Shown here one piece after another: positions 12,107 through 23,356 of a DNA stretch of 64,000 bases (positions are counted from its first letter, which is position 1; each line of letters opens with the position of its first letter). The DNA lies in NCBI RefSeq assembly GCF_003711515.1, contig NW_021167080.1, positions 1,323,394 through 1,387,393 of the forward strand. Direction: 5' to 3'. This DNA is from Sodiomyces alkalinus F11 (taxonomy: Eukaryota; Ascomycota; Sordariomycetes; Glomerellales; Plectosphaerellaceae). Below the pieces are notes generated by a model that saw nothing but the letters and a program-made list of their open reading frames with translations, made no database searches and was not told where the DNA came from. The translations under genes and the position numbers were made by a program.

Positions 12107-14523
12107 CTAGTCACGCATGTTCCATGATGGCTTCAACGTCGCTTCCATCTTGGCTTGTGTGAAGACCGTATCCTCGGGAAGACGGCTGACGCGACCAACA
12201 CCGCTTCGAATGGCGTGGGCCTGGACCGCTGAGAGGCCGCTCCGGTTGCTCCGAATGCTACCTGCATCGCTCATTCCGTCATCGTTGGCAAACCGACGGG
12301 GCGGCGCAAAGTCCAGACCGGTGAAAGTGCCCGATTTTCGGAGCAGATGACTATTTGCGTTGGTTGTCAGCTTCTTTTTTCCCTCTTCAAGATGACAGGT
12401 TTTGCGTTCATTCAAGAAAATACTTACGGGCTGGGGACAGCGGGCATCTCGTCAAAGCTGCTCACCAGCGGAGATGCCACGGGTTTCTTCGGAGCGAAAG
12501 GCCGTCTCTCGCCCATAGGACTCTGAGACCGGCCACGCTGGCGGTCTTCGTAGGATTCAGGAGGTGCAAAGTCGATTGAACCAAGAAGAGCAAGCGAGTC
12601 GTCCTTGAGCTTGGATGGAGTGGGAAGCGTTGTGAGAGGGGCCGGCGGAGGGCCCTTGGGCTTCCCAGGCTGCTGCAATCTGCTCGACACGGAGGAGCCA
12701 GGCCGCGGGTGGCCATAGGAACTGGACAAGGAGGAGCCGGGCCGGGATGGAGGGCCCCAGCGGTTGGACATTGATGTGCCGGCGCGGGGAGGAGGCGGCC
12801 GCCTCCCGCCCGGCATGCTCATTCCACCCCCACTCACGGAGCCGTGCATGGCTCTGGGAGGGGGAGGCCCTCGAAGACGCGAGCCACTAGGTGGGGGCGT
12901 CATGGCGCGGCGAGTGACAGGCTGGGCATACGGCATGACAAACGCATGCGAATCGGGGTCGTAGAACGCGCTCTCGCCCTCCAGATACTTCGGATCGTAG
13001 TCCTCGTAATACGAAGTCCCATATTGCTGTTGAGGAGGAGGGGGGAGAGGCTCGGCCGGTCTGGAATCGTCAAAGTACTCTTTGTAGAAAGACCTGATCC
13101 TGTTTGCCCTCTCTTCGGGGTCCTCCGACTCGGTGACTTCATCAGGAGGGAGAGGTCTCAACCCAACAGACAGCCTCTTCGTGTCTTGCTGGGGGACGCC
13201 GAGTGCCTGGGATTTCCTATAATCGCCATCCATCGAGCGTCTCTGGGCAGACCGGCCGCGTTCTTCATAATCATCCTCCTCTTGCCCTCTCTGATCGTAG
13301 TTAGCCACGTATGAGCTAGTCTCCTCCTCGGGTATGATCGTTGGCAACGGCGAGAAAGAACTAGTCTCTTGTTGGTTGTGTTGAGTCCGGTGGTGTGAGT
13401 TAGCGTCAGTTGAAGATGGCCCGTCAGGCATAGTAAAGTCGAAACCAACTCCTATTTCCGGCAGTGAGGGTGCACCCAGATTCCCGGCTTGTTTGTTATT
13501 CAGCGCCGCTGAGCCAGCCGGAGGTGGCGGGGAGGCCCTTTGGATGCTACTGCCAAGGGCCCTATTGGCGACGGGCAGAGGCTCAACGACGTCGGGAACA
13601 TCGGGAATGCGGGCAGAATTGTCGCTCCAGTCATCGGACCGATCATTCGGGTAGGGCACAGTGCCCATCTCAGGAACGATTCCTTGGGGAAGGGGCTGTC
13701 GAGGCGGTGATGTCGATGATAGGTTACGAGGAGGGGCAGGCGATGTCGGGGTTGCGAACGGATCGGCAGTAGGGGGCGGCGGCCGAGGGAGTGAGCCCTG
13801 CCGAGGAGGCAATGTTCGACCATTGACGCTCGACTGACGTTCGGTGGATCCTGTGTAAATTGACGATCCGGCTCGGCTGTCCTTATCACGGTGAAAGGAT
13901 CGGATGGAGCCGACTTCGCTACCGTACTGGTTGACGGGGCGGTAAGGGTCTTCACTGGTGTGTAGGGTTCGTGCCAGAGAGTGCAGCGACTCCCTTGAAC
14001 TCTGCAGGCCGGGTGGAAGAAGGTAAGGACTGGACAGGTTCATGTCCATGGAAATCTGGACGCGGTGCTTGCTATCCGCCCTCATCATCTTTTCGCGAAG
14101 ACTTTGACGCTTTCCACCCCTGTGTTCGGTAACTTCTCCGTCCAGACCGAAGTCGAGGTCGCGGTTGGGGTCGGCGGCCTCTTCCCTTCTTTGCTTCTTG
14201 ACATTTCTGCGATGCAGGAAAATGAGCACGCCAATAGCAGCCACGAGAGGAATCCTGGAGAATAATGTTAGTGACGGTCGGTCCCGATCTAATTGTCATC
14301 AAAGTTCAACATACACCACACCCAAGACGATGGGCAGCGTCATCGACTGGGAGCTCACTGGCTTCTCGCAGAAGTTGGCGCTTTCGGCGTCGCAATCATC
14401 GTCCCGAGCAGCGAGAGGTGCCGGAGCAGATGGAGGGATCATATCGGCGGTTACTTCCAGACTGCGGACACGAATTTGAGGGCCCATTCGGTAACCATGG
14501 GCATCAAATGCGGTGGAAGCCAT
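12107..14523 (-). CDS. Single-pass membrane protein with SKG6-type helix and long disordered tail
   Basis: Three exons on the minus strand, 14315-14523, 12428-14254 and 12107-12350, join in frame to 759 aa. Introns: 14255-14314 (donor GTATGT, branch CTAAC) and 12351-12427 (donor GTAAGT, branch CTGAC). The transmembrane helix (LPIVLGVV, then IPLVAAIGVLIFLH) crosses the first splice junction near residues 62-84. It is followed by a basic membrane-proximal stretch (RRNVKKQRREEA) and LDFGLDG, an arrangement common in fungal SKG6-domain proteins. The remaining 650 residues are low-complexity Pro/Ser/Arg-rich with repeated PPPPR and GSSxS segments. No signal peptide; the N-terminal 60 residues would be external. 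Function is not established; family members are linked to cell polarity or wall integrity. It lies in the same orientation as the proline-rich membrane protein 3 kb away. Confidence 0.82.
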
Positions 14524-16119
14524 GTCATCTGCTACAGTAGCCTAATGTCGGTCGAAATTTGTAATACAGCTGCGAGGAATCGATTGAGGTAGGTCAGGCG
14601 AGAGAGCGTAGTCGTCATGTACAGAAATCGAGGTCGAACAAACAAGGCCGGGTTGAGAAGAATGGCCCTAAAGAAAAATTGCGAGTAATTCGAGTTGCGA
14701 AACAGGTCGTCAGAGGTATTTGCGTGAACCCAGGGGTGCCCGAATGCCAGAACGGGGAGAAAAAGAGTGTCGTCCGCCGAATTACCAAATCCACACGGAA
14801 AGAAGAAAGAATGACTCGAGAGTTTGCCCAAGGTCGGATAGGACCAAGTGAGGAGAAAAACAGGAAGTAAAAAGAGTGACAAGCCCGCTGGCAGGCGGTC
14901 CCGGATAGGGTAGGAGAAGGAGTAGTATTAAGAGGGTAAAGGAAAGGACAAGATACTCAACCGTGAGTTCTTGAGGGAAGTGACGATAAGGAGGAGAGAA
15001 GGAGAGACTGGAAAGAAAGGAGACGGCTCTGGCGCCAAGACCCACACTCTACGCCAGGGGCCGTGTCGGGGGATAGGGACTGTTGGACGAAGTGGGGCTA
15101 ATTTCAGCCACATCAGCAAATGATAGGGGCGCTGGTTGTCAACGGCGCTCCGCTACATAAAAACCGGGGGTATCAGGCCTGCACAAAATCTCTCGAGAGA
15201 ACTCAGGGGCCAGCCACGCATCCACAATCCAGGCACGAACGGCCACTGACAGGCTGGCAAAACGACGCTACGCTGAATATGGTAAATGGTGGGCCAGATC
15301 CGCAGTGGGATCTCATATGCAAGGAACATTCAGAAAGGGACAAAAGAACTGTTAGGCTTGGGCCATACTAACACTGTATCATTCTGTCCTGGAAACAACT
15401 GATTATACAGTTTTTTTTTGTGTGTTCTACTGTACACGTACAGCCCTTGAAGTCTCCCGTCTCATGATTCCTGTCAACCCTCGAGTTGGCCCTCGAAGCC
15501 GGCGATTCTGAATCGAGACCGAGCCTTGACTTGAGGGACTCCTAAAAGGAGGATTCTCATCCGAAATGAATACCACAAACAACCTAGACAGCATCGGTGC
15601 TGAAACATGGAAGACATGTTGACATCTGATTACTCTCGGGATGTCGCGAAAGAGTACAACATATTTATATTGATTAACACCACACACACAATGTCGCCCT
15701 CCGATATTATGACCTTTTACATGCTGTGTCACCTTTATCTAATTACGAAGTATTTCTGCGAAAGGAATAATTACTTCGTACTAAGTAGGTACGGATAAAC
15801 ATGTTCCCAGAACCCGAACCCGACATGGACAAGTGAAGATTACGTATAAACAGGCCACACAGCAATGGCGCTCAACAAACAAGACAAAAGGCCCACAAAG
15901 TGCTCCGACCGAAGATCGCGGTGTTAAGGAGCCATTACTGATTGATGATATCCTCTTTTTGAAGAACGGATTTGTAACGGCGGTAGCCTTCTCGAGGTAT
16001 TTCTTCAACTGACTCTATCGGTTTCGTCGAGCAGAAATCCCCTTCTTTTGTGCATTACCTATGCCCGACTAACAAGAGGACTGGCATCAGATATTTGAAT
16101 AATTTATTTCGAACTAGGC
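14524..16119. other. Intergenic region between membrane protein and helicase genes
   Basis: No gene seen. The first 600 bp are presumably promoter and leader of the minus-strand membrane protein; the last part is the 3' side of the helicase gene. TACGAAGTA near 15747 and TACTTCGTA near 15773 form a small inverted pair with about 20 bp between the arms. Confidence 0.5.
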
Positions 16120-18246
16120 TCAAAATCCCTCCCTGGGTTTTGTCACTTTGTAATAGTCAGGCGCATATTCCAACAACCAATTCTTCTCGATCTTGGTAAT
16201 ATCCCTGATGTAGATTTTGTTACCCGTCTCCAGGATCTCGTGGAAGACCACCCAGTCCGCCTTCCGGTTGAACATCAGCGACGTGGGATGAGCGTGAAGC
16301 GTCGTGTCGCCTGCGACGTTTTGGTATGTCCCATCCGGCTGCATTTTAGCCGCATGGGCGAAGTAGCCGCTCGTAAGACACCGGCGGATCTGTTCGGCCT
16401 TGGACGGCCCGTCGTGTTGTTGCTGATGAGGCTGCTTCTGCTGCTGTGGCTGTCCTCGCCCCAAGCTCTCGGCCAGGGACTCGTCAACAGAGATGCCAAA
16501 CCCTTCCAGGTACCGCTTCAACTGCGCTCGGATGCTCACTGCTCGAGTCATGGTTTTGTAGTTGAGGTTGTTTTCGTGGCAGAATTTAGATTCTTTCTTT
16601 CCCGTCATCACGAAGGCTTGGTAGACGTTCAAGAGAGTCAGGTGGTCTCCCTCTTCTGCTGCAAATTTTCTCCGCGAGCTCTCCATCTTTTTCTTCTCGC
16701 CGTCGTGGTAAAACCATATGTTTCCTGCCACGCTAGTCATCGCAGCAATAGTAAGCATCTCGCTCAGGCAGCCGAATGATTCCGCGCTCAAAAGGGTCTT
16801 TCCCATCATCGGCTCAACGGCAAGCTCAGCCATTCGATATCCGAGCGGCCTTGTCAATTTTGCGTACTCATCAAGGACACCGAGAGAATGGAGCAGTTCC
16901 AGAGCTCGGGCCATGAGTTCGGCTGGAGGCGCGTCCAGAAAGGGGAACCGTACGACGTTGTCGATGCCGAGTGCTTTCATCTGCAGGACGATCGGGGCAA
17001 GGTTCGTCCTCTGAATTTCAGGTACATTAACCTCGGGCAGCTGCTGATGCGACGCCTCTGTGTACAGCCTAAAACACTTTCCCGGCTTCGTACGGCCAGC
17101 TCTGCCTGCGCGCTGCGTTGCCGAAGCCTTGGATGTGGGGACCGTTGTGAGCGCGTCTATGCCTGTCTCGGGATTGTAGGCCCGGACCTTGACGAAACCG
17201 CAGTCGACCACGAAGACGATGCCATCGATGGTAACGGACGCCTCGGCAATATTGGTCGCAAAGATGACCTTTCGAGTGTCCTCCGGTGGCTTGTCGAATA
17301 CATACATCTGCTGCTCGGTCGACAGACCAGCATACATAGGCAGTGGCTGTAGTGTCTTCTTCTGCGACCCCATTTCGAGAAGCCGGTCTGAGACTGTCTG
17401 TACGGCGTAGTCGATTTCTTCACGCCCAGTGAGGAACACTAAGATATCGCCATCTCCTTCTTTAGTGTGGATGTCAAGGACCGTGGAGATTGCTCGTTCG
17501 ACATAATCCTCGGCTGGGGATTCCAGGTAGAGTATGTCAATTGGAAACATCCTGCCTTCGAGGCTGATGATGGCCGCCGTCTGATCCGTGTCATTTTGCT
17601 CGGGCTTTTTCTCGGTAGGGCTCACAGTAAAGAACTTGAGAAATTCCTCGGCCTGTAGAGTTGCGCTGCTGACGATGATCCGCAATTCCGGCCGCCGCTT
17701 CTGGATTTTCTTAAGGAGTCCGAGCAGAATATCTGTGCTGACGGATCGTTCATGGGCCTCATCCACCATGATCACGGAGTACCGAGAAAGGAGCGGATCT
17801 ATCAAAGCCTCTCTGATGAGAAGCCCGTCCGTCAAGAATTTCATCCGAGTTGCAGATGAAGTAACATCTTCAAAGCGGATCGAGTATCCCACCTCTTTAC
17901 CAATCTCGCACCCAAATTCCTCGGCCACACGGAGAGCTACAGTCGTCGCCGCAACACGGCGGGGCTAGACTATGAGTTAATTATATTCCATATATATGGC
18001 CTGGTGGAGGTTCAAGACACCTACTTGTGTTACCCCTATGATCTTCCCCTCGGCAGTCCATCCAGCAGAGTCCAAGAATTGGGGAATCTGTGTTGTCTTC
18101 CCTGAACCGGTTTGGCCTACCACAATTGTCACCGACTGGCTCTCGATGAGATATAGTAAACTCTCCCGGTGCTTGAAAATGGGAAGAAGCTCGGGAGGTT
18201 TATGAAGCGCCGGGATGAAAGTAGAATCCAGGTCGAAGTCCGCCAT
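16120..18246 (-). CDS. DEAH-box RNA helicase, DHX35 type
   Basis: ATP-dependent RNA helicase of the DEAH/RHA family, closest in layout to DHX35, a spliceosome-associated helicase. Two exons (18025-18246 and 16120-17964) with a 60-bp phase-0 intron give 688 aa from MADFDLDSTF; a start nine codons upstream is possible. Motif I is GQTGSGKTTQ near residue 45, motif Ia PRRVAA immediately after the intron, motif II DEAH, motif III SAT, motif VI QRAGRAGRTKPG. The winged-helix/ratchet region and OB-fold follow, with the C-terminal IRDITKIEKNWLLEYAP typical of this subgroup. There is a Gln-rich insert (QQQKQPHQQQ) before the OB-fold. It has no N-terminal extension such as PRP2/PRP16/PRP22 carry, which with the length favours DHX35 over those. 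Confidence 0.9.
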
Positions 18247-19004
18247 GATTCCTTGCGCAACGAAGAAGACCAATCACGATTTCTTAGTGATATCCATGCC
18301 TGGACCTATGGATTCATAGTGTTCGTGCGTCTTCTGAATATGAGCTTAGTTCAAGCCACTTGAACAAAAGACCGTCGTAAGCCCGATCGAAGAGTCATTA
18401 GAAGGTCTTAGGGATAACGGGTATGGTGAAAGATTCCCTCTCGCATATAATGCAACGTTCTCGAGATGCGAAAAGAGTCTAATAGGAGGCGTTTCAGGGG
18501 TCGAGTCAGGTTGAGAATACTACAGGTAAGGTAGGTAGCTTGAAATATGGAAGTGTACTTCGTAGAGCAAGAAAAGAAAAGAAGAGGGTCAACCGGTAGG
18601 ACTGGTACCTAGGTACCTACCTATGCACCACCCCTGCGGACGGGTACGATGTAGGTAGGTAAGGTAGTTACAAAATGCGGAGTACTTCATAAGGTACCTA
18701 CAGCACAAGTGACGACATGTGACGCGTGGCTTGGCTTCACCATCTATCTATACGTATCTTTCTAGCCAGCAGCAGCTGTAATATGACCCACCCACCCTAA
18801 TATGTAACCAACATCAGAACGATCCATCCCAGCTCGTGAGCCCCTCACATCATCGCGACCATTCACTCGGCAAAGTAACGGACATAGTATATTATTTTTG
18901 AAGTAATCTTTGGCCGACCTCTCTGCCTTCTGTCTTCATTCGAAAACTTTCAACACTTTTCGCAGGAACAAATTCCAGCGTGAAGGCACGAGTGTAGTGC
19001 AATC
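18247..19004. other. Divergent intergenic region with GGTACC palindromes
   Basis: Promoter region shared by the divergent helicase and CUE-protein genes. Contains GGTACCTAGGTACCTACC at about 18605 and TAGGTAGGTAAGGTAG at about 18651, members of the dispersed palindromic family. No gene seen. Confidence 0.55.
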
Positions 19005-20506
19005 ATGTCTGCGTCGAACGAGACGGTAAGCCATGTCCCCTGATCGCCACGCACGATGCGAGATGACTGACGCTTTGATACCGTATTCGATAGGACAAAA
19101 TCACCTCTCCTAGTGGACCGGAGTCGCCTACTACAGCTCGACCTCTAGAGTTGGATGATGATGATGTACAGGAATCGGGAATCACCGGTGGCGATGATCC
19201 CTCCAGAGATGCTCCTTCCAACAAACCCGCGTCGACGACTGCGGACGACGTTCCTCCTCCTCCCAAGCCCCCTCGACCTCTCACAGAGGCACAGCAGAAC
19301 GTCGGTCTACTCAAAGAGGCGTTCCCTGGTATCGACGAGGCGGTCATCAGGGCTGTCCTCACCGCCAGTGGAGGACGCATTGACCCCGCTTTCAATGCTC
19401 TCTTAGGTACGGGCTCGCCATGGCAGGTATTCCAGCAGACTACAAGCTAATCTCGAGGGTGCCGCTTGTAGAGATGACGGATCCAGATGCTGTCAAGAAC
19501 GAGCCGCAAGAAGAGGCCCCTCCTCCCCGCCCCCCACGCCCGGCCGCACACATGTCACAACTCGAGGCTGACGAGCAGTACGCCCGACGGCTCGCTGAAC
19601 ACTGGGATAATGTGGGCGCATACGAGGCACGCACTTCCAACCGCAGTAACCAAGGAAGCCGTCAGAGTCAGGGTCAGGGTCAGGGTCAGGGTCAGGGTCA
19701 GGGTCAGGGTCAGGGTCAGGGAAAAGAACACAACTTTTTTGAAGACGACCTTCCTGTGATCCAGGAGAAATTGCGGAAGGGTTTCCTCGAGACCCAGGGA
19801 AAGGTCAACTCGTGGATTACAACTATGAAGAAGCGGCTCGATGAGGAGTTTGCGGATGATGATGATGGCTCGAACCGACCGTACCGCCCAGGCCAGGAAC
19901 AATTTCCAGGTCCTCGGCCCGCGCAGCAGTCAGGGAGACGGAGCGGGGACTACGAGCGTTACGATGCCGACCCTCAGGTCTTGAGCGATGACTTTGCTGG
20001 CATGAGATTTACGGCGGATGGTAGTACGTCGCACCCCTACCTTTCTCGCTGTTTCTTTCTCTCTGACGACGCCCAATGCTGACATGAAATTAGCCCCTGT
20101 CCGAGATCATAGTGATCCGGATGTGTTCCGGCCGCCTCCACCGTCCAAGTCCCCTCGGCCGTCGGACGGACGAAAGGTCAGTTTCAGAGACGGCGTGGAA
20201 GAGATTGACGTCTACGGGTCGTCTCCGAAGCTGTCCACAGAGGAGGCCACGGGGTCTAAGACCAAGTCGAGCAAGTGGCAGCCCTTGTCGACGGTGGACC
20301 CCAACCCGATCAACGACAATGATCCGTTCAGTCTTGGCGATAGTGAGGATGAAAGGGATACGAGAGACAGGGCTGGTTCAAAGGAAATCAAGCTTGATGA
20401 TAACGAACGGTTAAAGCAAGCGGCTGCGGAGGCTATGGCTGATAGCCTCGTCGATTCGAAGCCACCACAAGCCGCGTCAGCTGAAGGGGCGGCTAAAAAG
20501 GATTAA
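19005..20506 (+). CDS. CUE-domain ubiquitin-binding protein (Cue5-like)
   Basis: Four exons: 19005-19025, 19094-19406, 19472-20020, 20094-20506, joining in frame to 431 aa. A CUE domain covers roughly residues 65-110 (NVGLLKEAFPGIDEAVIRAVL, then DPAFNALL), followed by a Pro-rich linker and the conserved QLEADEQYARRLAEHW segment. This matches Cue5, which binds ubiquitinated aggregates and tethers them to Atg8. A Gln-Gly hexanucleotide repeat sits near residue 180. After it comes the conserved FFEDDLPVIQEKLRKGF segment seen in Cue5 relatives. WQPL at residues 356-359 is a candidate Atg8-interacting W-x-x-L motif in a similar relative position to the one in yeast Cue5 (inference). Branch sites CTAAT and CTGAC are present. 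The first exon codes only seven residues. Confidence 0.88.
19662..19721 (+). repeat. (CAGGGT)n coding hexanucleotide repeat
   Basis: About nine CAGGGT units encode alternating Gln-Gly in the linker of the CUE protein. The unit is a multiple of three, so copy-number change would lengthen or shorten the linker without a frameshift. Confidence 0.92.
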
Positions 20507-23356
20507 GATGTGATTGTCCACAGCTTGGACATCGTGGGAAGCGGCAAATTTGAGCACTGCCTTTATTGTTGGAACACTGACTTCGTAGCCGTATGTCAGT
20601 TGCCTTGGACATCGTTGAACGGTTGATTTGCAGTGGGACAATCAGACAGCCAGACAGGCAGTTTTCTCGGCGGAGGCGTTTGATTCGGGTTGGTTCCATC
20701 TCTTTGCTTTTCTGGGATTTTCTTCCCTGAATTGTTTTTTGCTCCATCCTGTGAGCTCAATCCCCCGACCAAAGAGAAACAAGTCGCGAAACAATATACC
20801 GTACTTCTCTCGCCAAATCCGTCCCTTAACACGACACGATTATCTGTGCCTACCACAAGTGTAAGGAGGCAGTTGGCTGACCCAAGAAAATCGGGGTGGG
20901 ATTCGTGGTGCCTGCCCTCGTCTCCCGACATAGCCCGGCAGCCAAAACCCTAGAGGATAGAGAGAGACAGAATACTGAACGCTTCAGGCTCTTGGTTAAG
21001 GCTAAGACTCAGGCATCCATCCCGAGGACTTCGGAAGAATGGACACTTTGTACATGTAGGGAAGACATATGGTCCAAGTGACGAGCCTCGGAAACGTCCT
21101 CGTTCGCATATCGTTCACCCAGCATCACTGGCTCCCCACTAGAGACAAGCCCGCGTTCCGGAGTTGGCCCATGCCTGAGCAAACTTTGTAAAATCAGACT
21201 AACACTTTCAAGCCCTCCCACAGGTCTAAAGGCCTTATTTTCCCCTGGTAAGCAGAAGCGTTGATGCCCCGTGGAATTGGGTCCAGCTCTACATGGGCAT
21301 ACGGAGGAGTGGTACATCAGGTAGGTACCTTAGGTGAGGTTAGGAAGTTACCCCTCAGCAGGTCGAGGAACGCAAAACGTGGTCCGATCCTCAAAGTTAA
21401 TTGGGCAAGGTCCGGCCTTGGCTAGATCTCGGAGGGGCAGCGGGAAGTAAGGTACCTTCGATAGCTAAATGGAGGTACCAAACGGTACCTTACTCTGAAG
21501 GTTGAAGACGACGAGGGTTTCGAGAACTGTCATTCAACACGTGGCAGAGGGAATCGTAAGGTACGGAGCAAGTCTGACGGGGGTACGGAAATGGCGTGGA
21601 GGGGCAGGAGAGGGAATCCGAGCTCGTCGGGAAGACACAGACTGGAACAAAGGAGGATTTGAGACGGTAATGAGAAGAAAAGGAAATAGCTCTCGTGACG
21701 ACGGCAAAGGTTTGTCTCACCGTGAACAACCTGGAAGTCAAGGGGAGGTCCTGCCTTGTCGCTTTAAATATGGTAAGTGCTACCGTCCGCCATTGACAAC
21801 GACAACAAAACGACGACGTTCTTCGGTGCGGTCGACGTCAAAAGACCTTTTTAGAATGCCCCGCATTGGCTGGCAGTGTACAGTAAGGTAGTCAGTACCT
21901 AGGTAGTCAGATGTACCGGAGAGTACCTACAGTACCAGGTAAGGTATATGCATGTGGGCCACGGGCCACGGCCACGGCCACTTTGTCGTCCCATCCGCCA
22001 AATACCTTATGCGCCGAGGCCAAGCCCCTCCATCACCCATTACATCCACATTCAATCTCTAATATCAAACCTTCGATGTCATCGCTCGACCCCCGGGCTC
22101 TTATCACAACGAAACTTATTCGCACCGGATGGACGGCCACAGCTTACCATTATAGACCAGTCCTATCTCTTACCGGTCTGCCTACCAACGGCACATATCC
22201 TTACTAGCTCGTGTGTCCCGGAGGGGGATGGCTTAGGTCGACCTTTACCTTTTTCTCTCGTATCTTTCTCTTACTTGCTCTTTTCCCTTGCCTTCCTTGG
22301 GTTCTCCATCTCTTTGCTCTTTTACCACCCTCCCACCGAAGCGATGATCCTCACTACCTCCACTGTCCAGGTACATCGACATATGGCCGCTATCCTGTGA
22401 TACTATCCAGCTTTATGTATCCAAACTTCTCTGGTTACCCTTACGGAAACCCTTCTAGGTGTTTGGTCATTATACCTCACCTCTCGCCATCCATCACCGG
22501 TATGCAGACCATCGCCTCCTTGTCTTCTCGTCTCTTCCTACCCCTCGATTCTTCATCTTAACTACACCTCTCTTTATACCTTTCTGCCTCTCTTCACGAC
22601 GTCACCCCAGTGTTCATCAACGTCCCATTCATGCCTGTTGGACGCTGTTCTGCTTGGGGTCTGTTTAAGCGAGTTGCGGCTGGCAACCCCCACGCCTCAT
22701 ACTGTCTATACTCGATCCAATGCTCTTTTGAATAATCACCATTCTCTCTCCGATCCCGGTTTGCGCTTCTTACGTCTGTCACTTGCTGGCAGAGAGGAGG
22801 AACAAGCGGTGATAGGACCCCTGCCCAGCTCCCCGCCCCTTAAAACCTGGGGCGAGTGTGCCCCCCGCCTATATTGCGTGTTGTGCTACTCACGTTTTCT
22901 TCACGCTTCACTCGTGGCTTGATCGGCGTTTATATATCATACGTCAGCCGCTCTCCCGGCTAAGATCTCCTGGCCGTGTCTCCCCACCAGCGGTGTTCTG
23001 ATCGGACACGGAAGTGTCTTATTTCCATTCACTCAACCCTATATCATCAAATGCTCTAGGGAGAAACCTGCATATGCTTCCTTTTTTTTCTCGTTTCACC
23101 ACTTTCGCTGCACGGGCTGTTCTTCTTACGACTACTTCTCTTGATATTGTAACCTGCCTAATACGGCTTCTAACAACCCTTCCTTAGGCAGGAACACAGC
23201 ACCCCGCATCTACATTACTTCCCTCGGCCGTCTGCACACCCTCACACGCAAGCGGACGTCTAGAAGGTCCAAGTACCGTCGTCCCCTCGGCGCCTCGCAT
23301 CTGCTTCTAGATATCAGTCTTCCCGAGCCCCGTGGGCTCTTGGGCGTCGACCTACC
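20507..23356. other. Long upstream region of the NUC-2/PHO81 gene
   Basis: Nearly 3 kb without a recognisable gene. A palindromic pair AGTAAGGTACC (21446-21456) / GGTACCTTACT (21484-21494) is present. From about 22050 to 23350 the plus strand becomes strikingly pyrimidine-rich (long runs of CTCTTC/TCCTTC type) with several short ATG-started frames. It reads like a long 5' leader or core promoter of the downstream gene rather than coding sequence. Confidence 0.45.
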
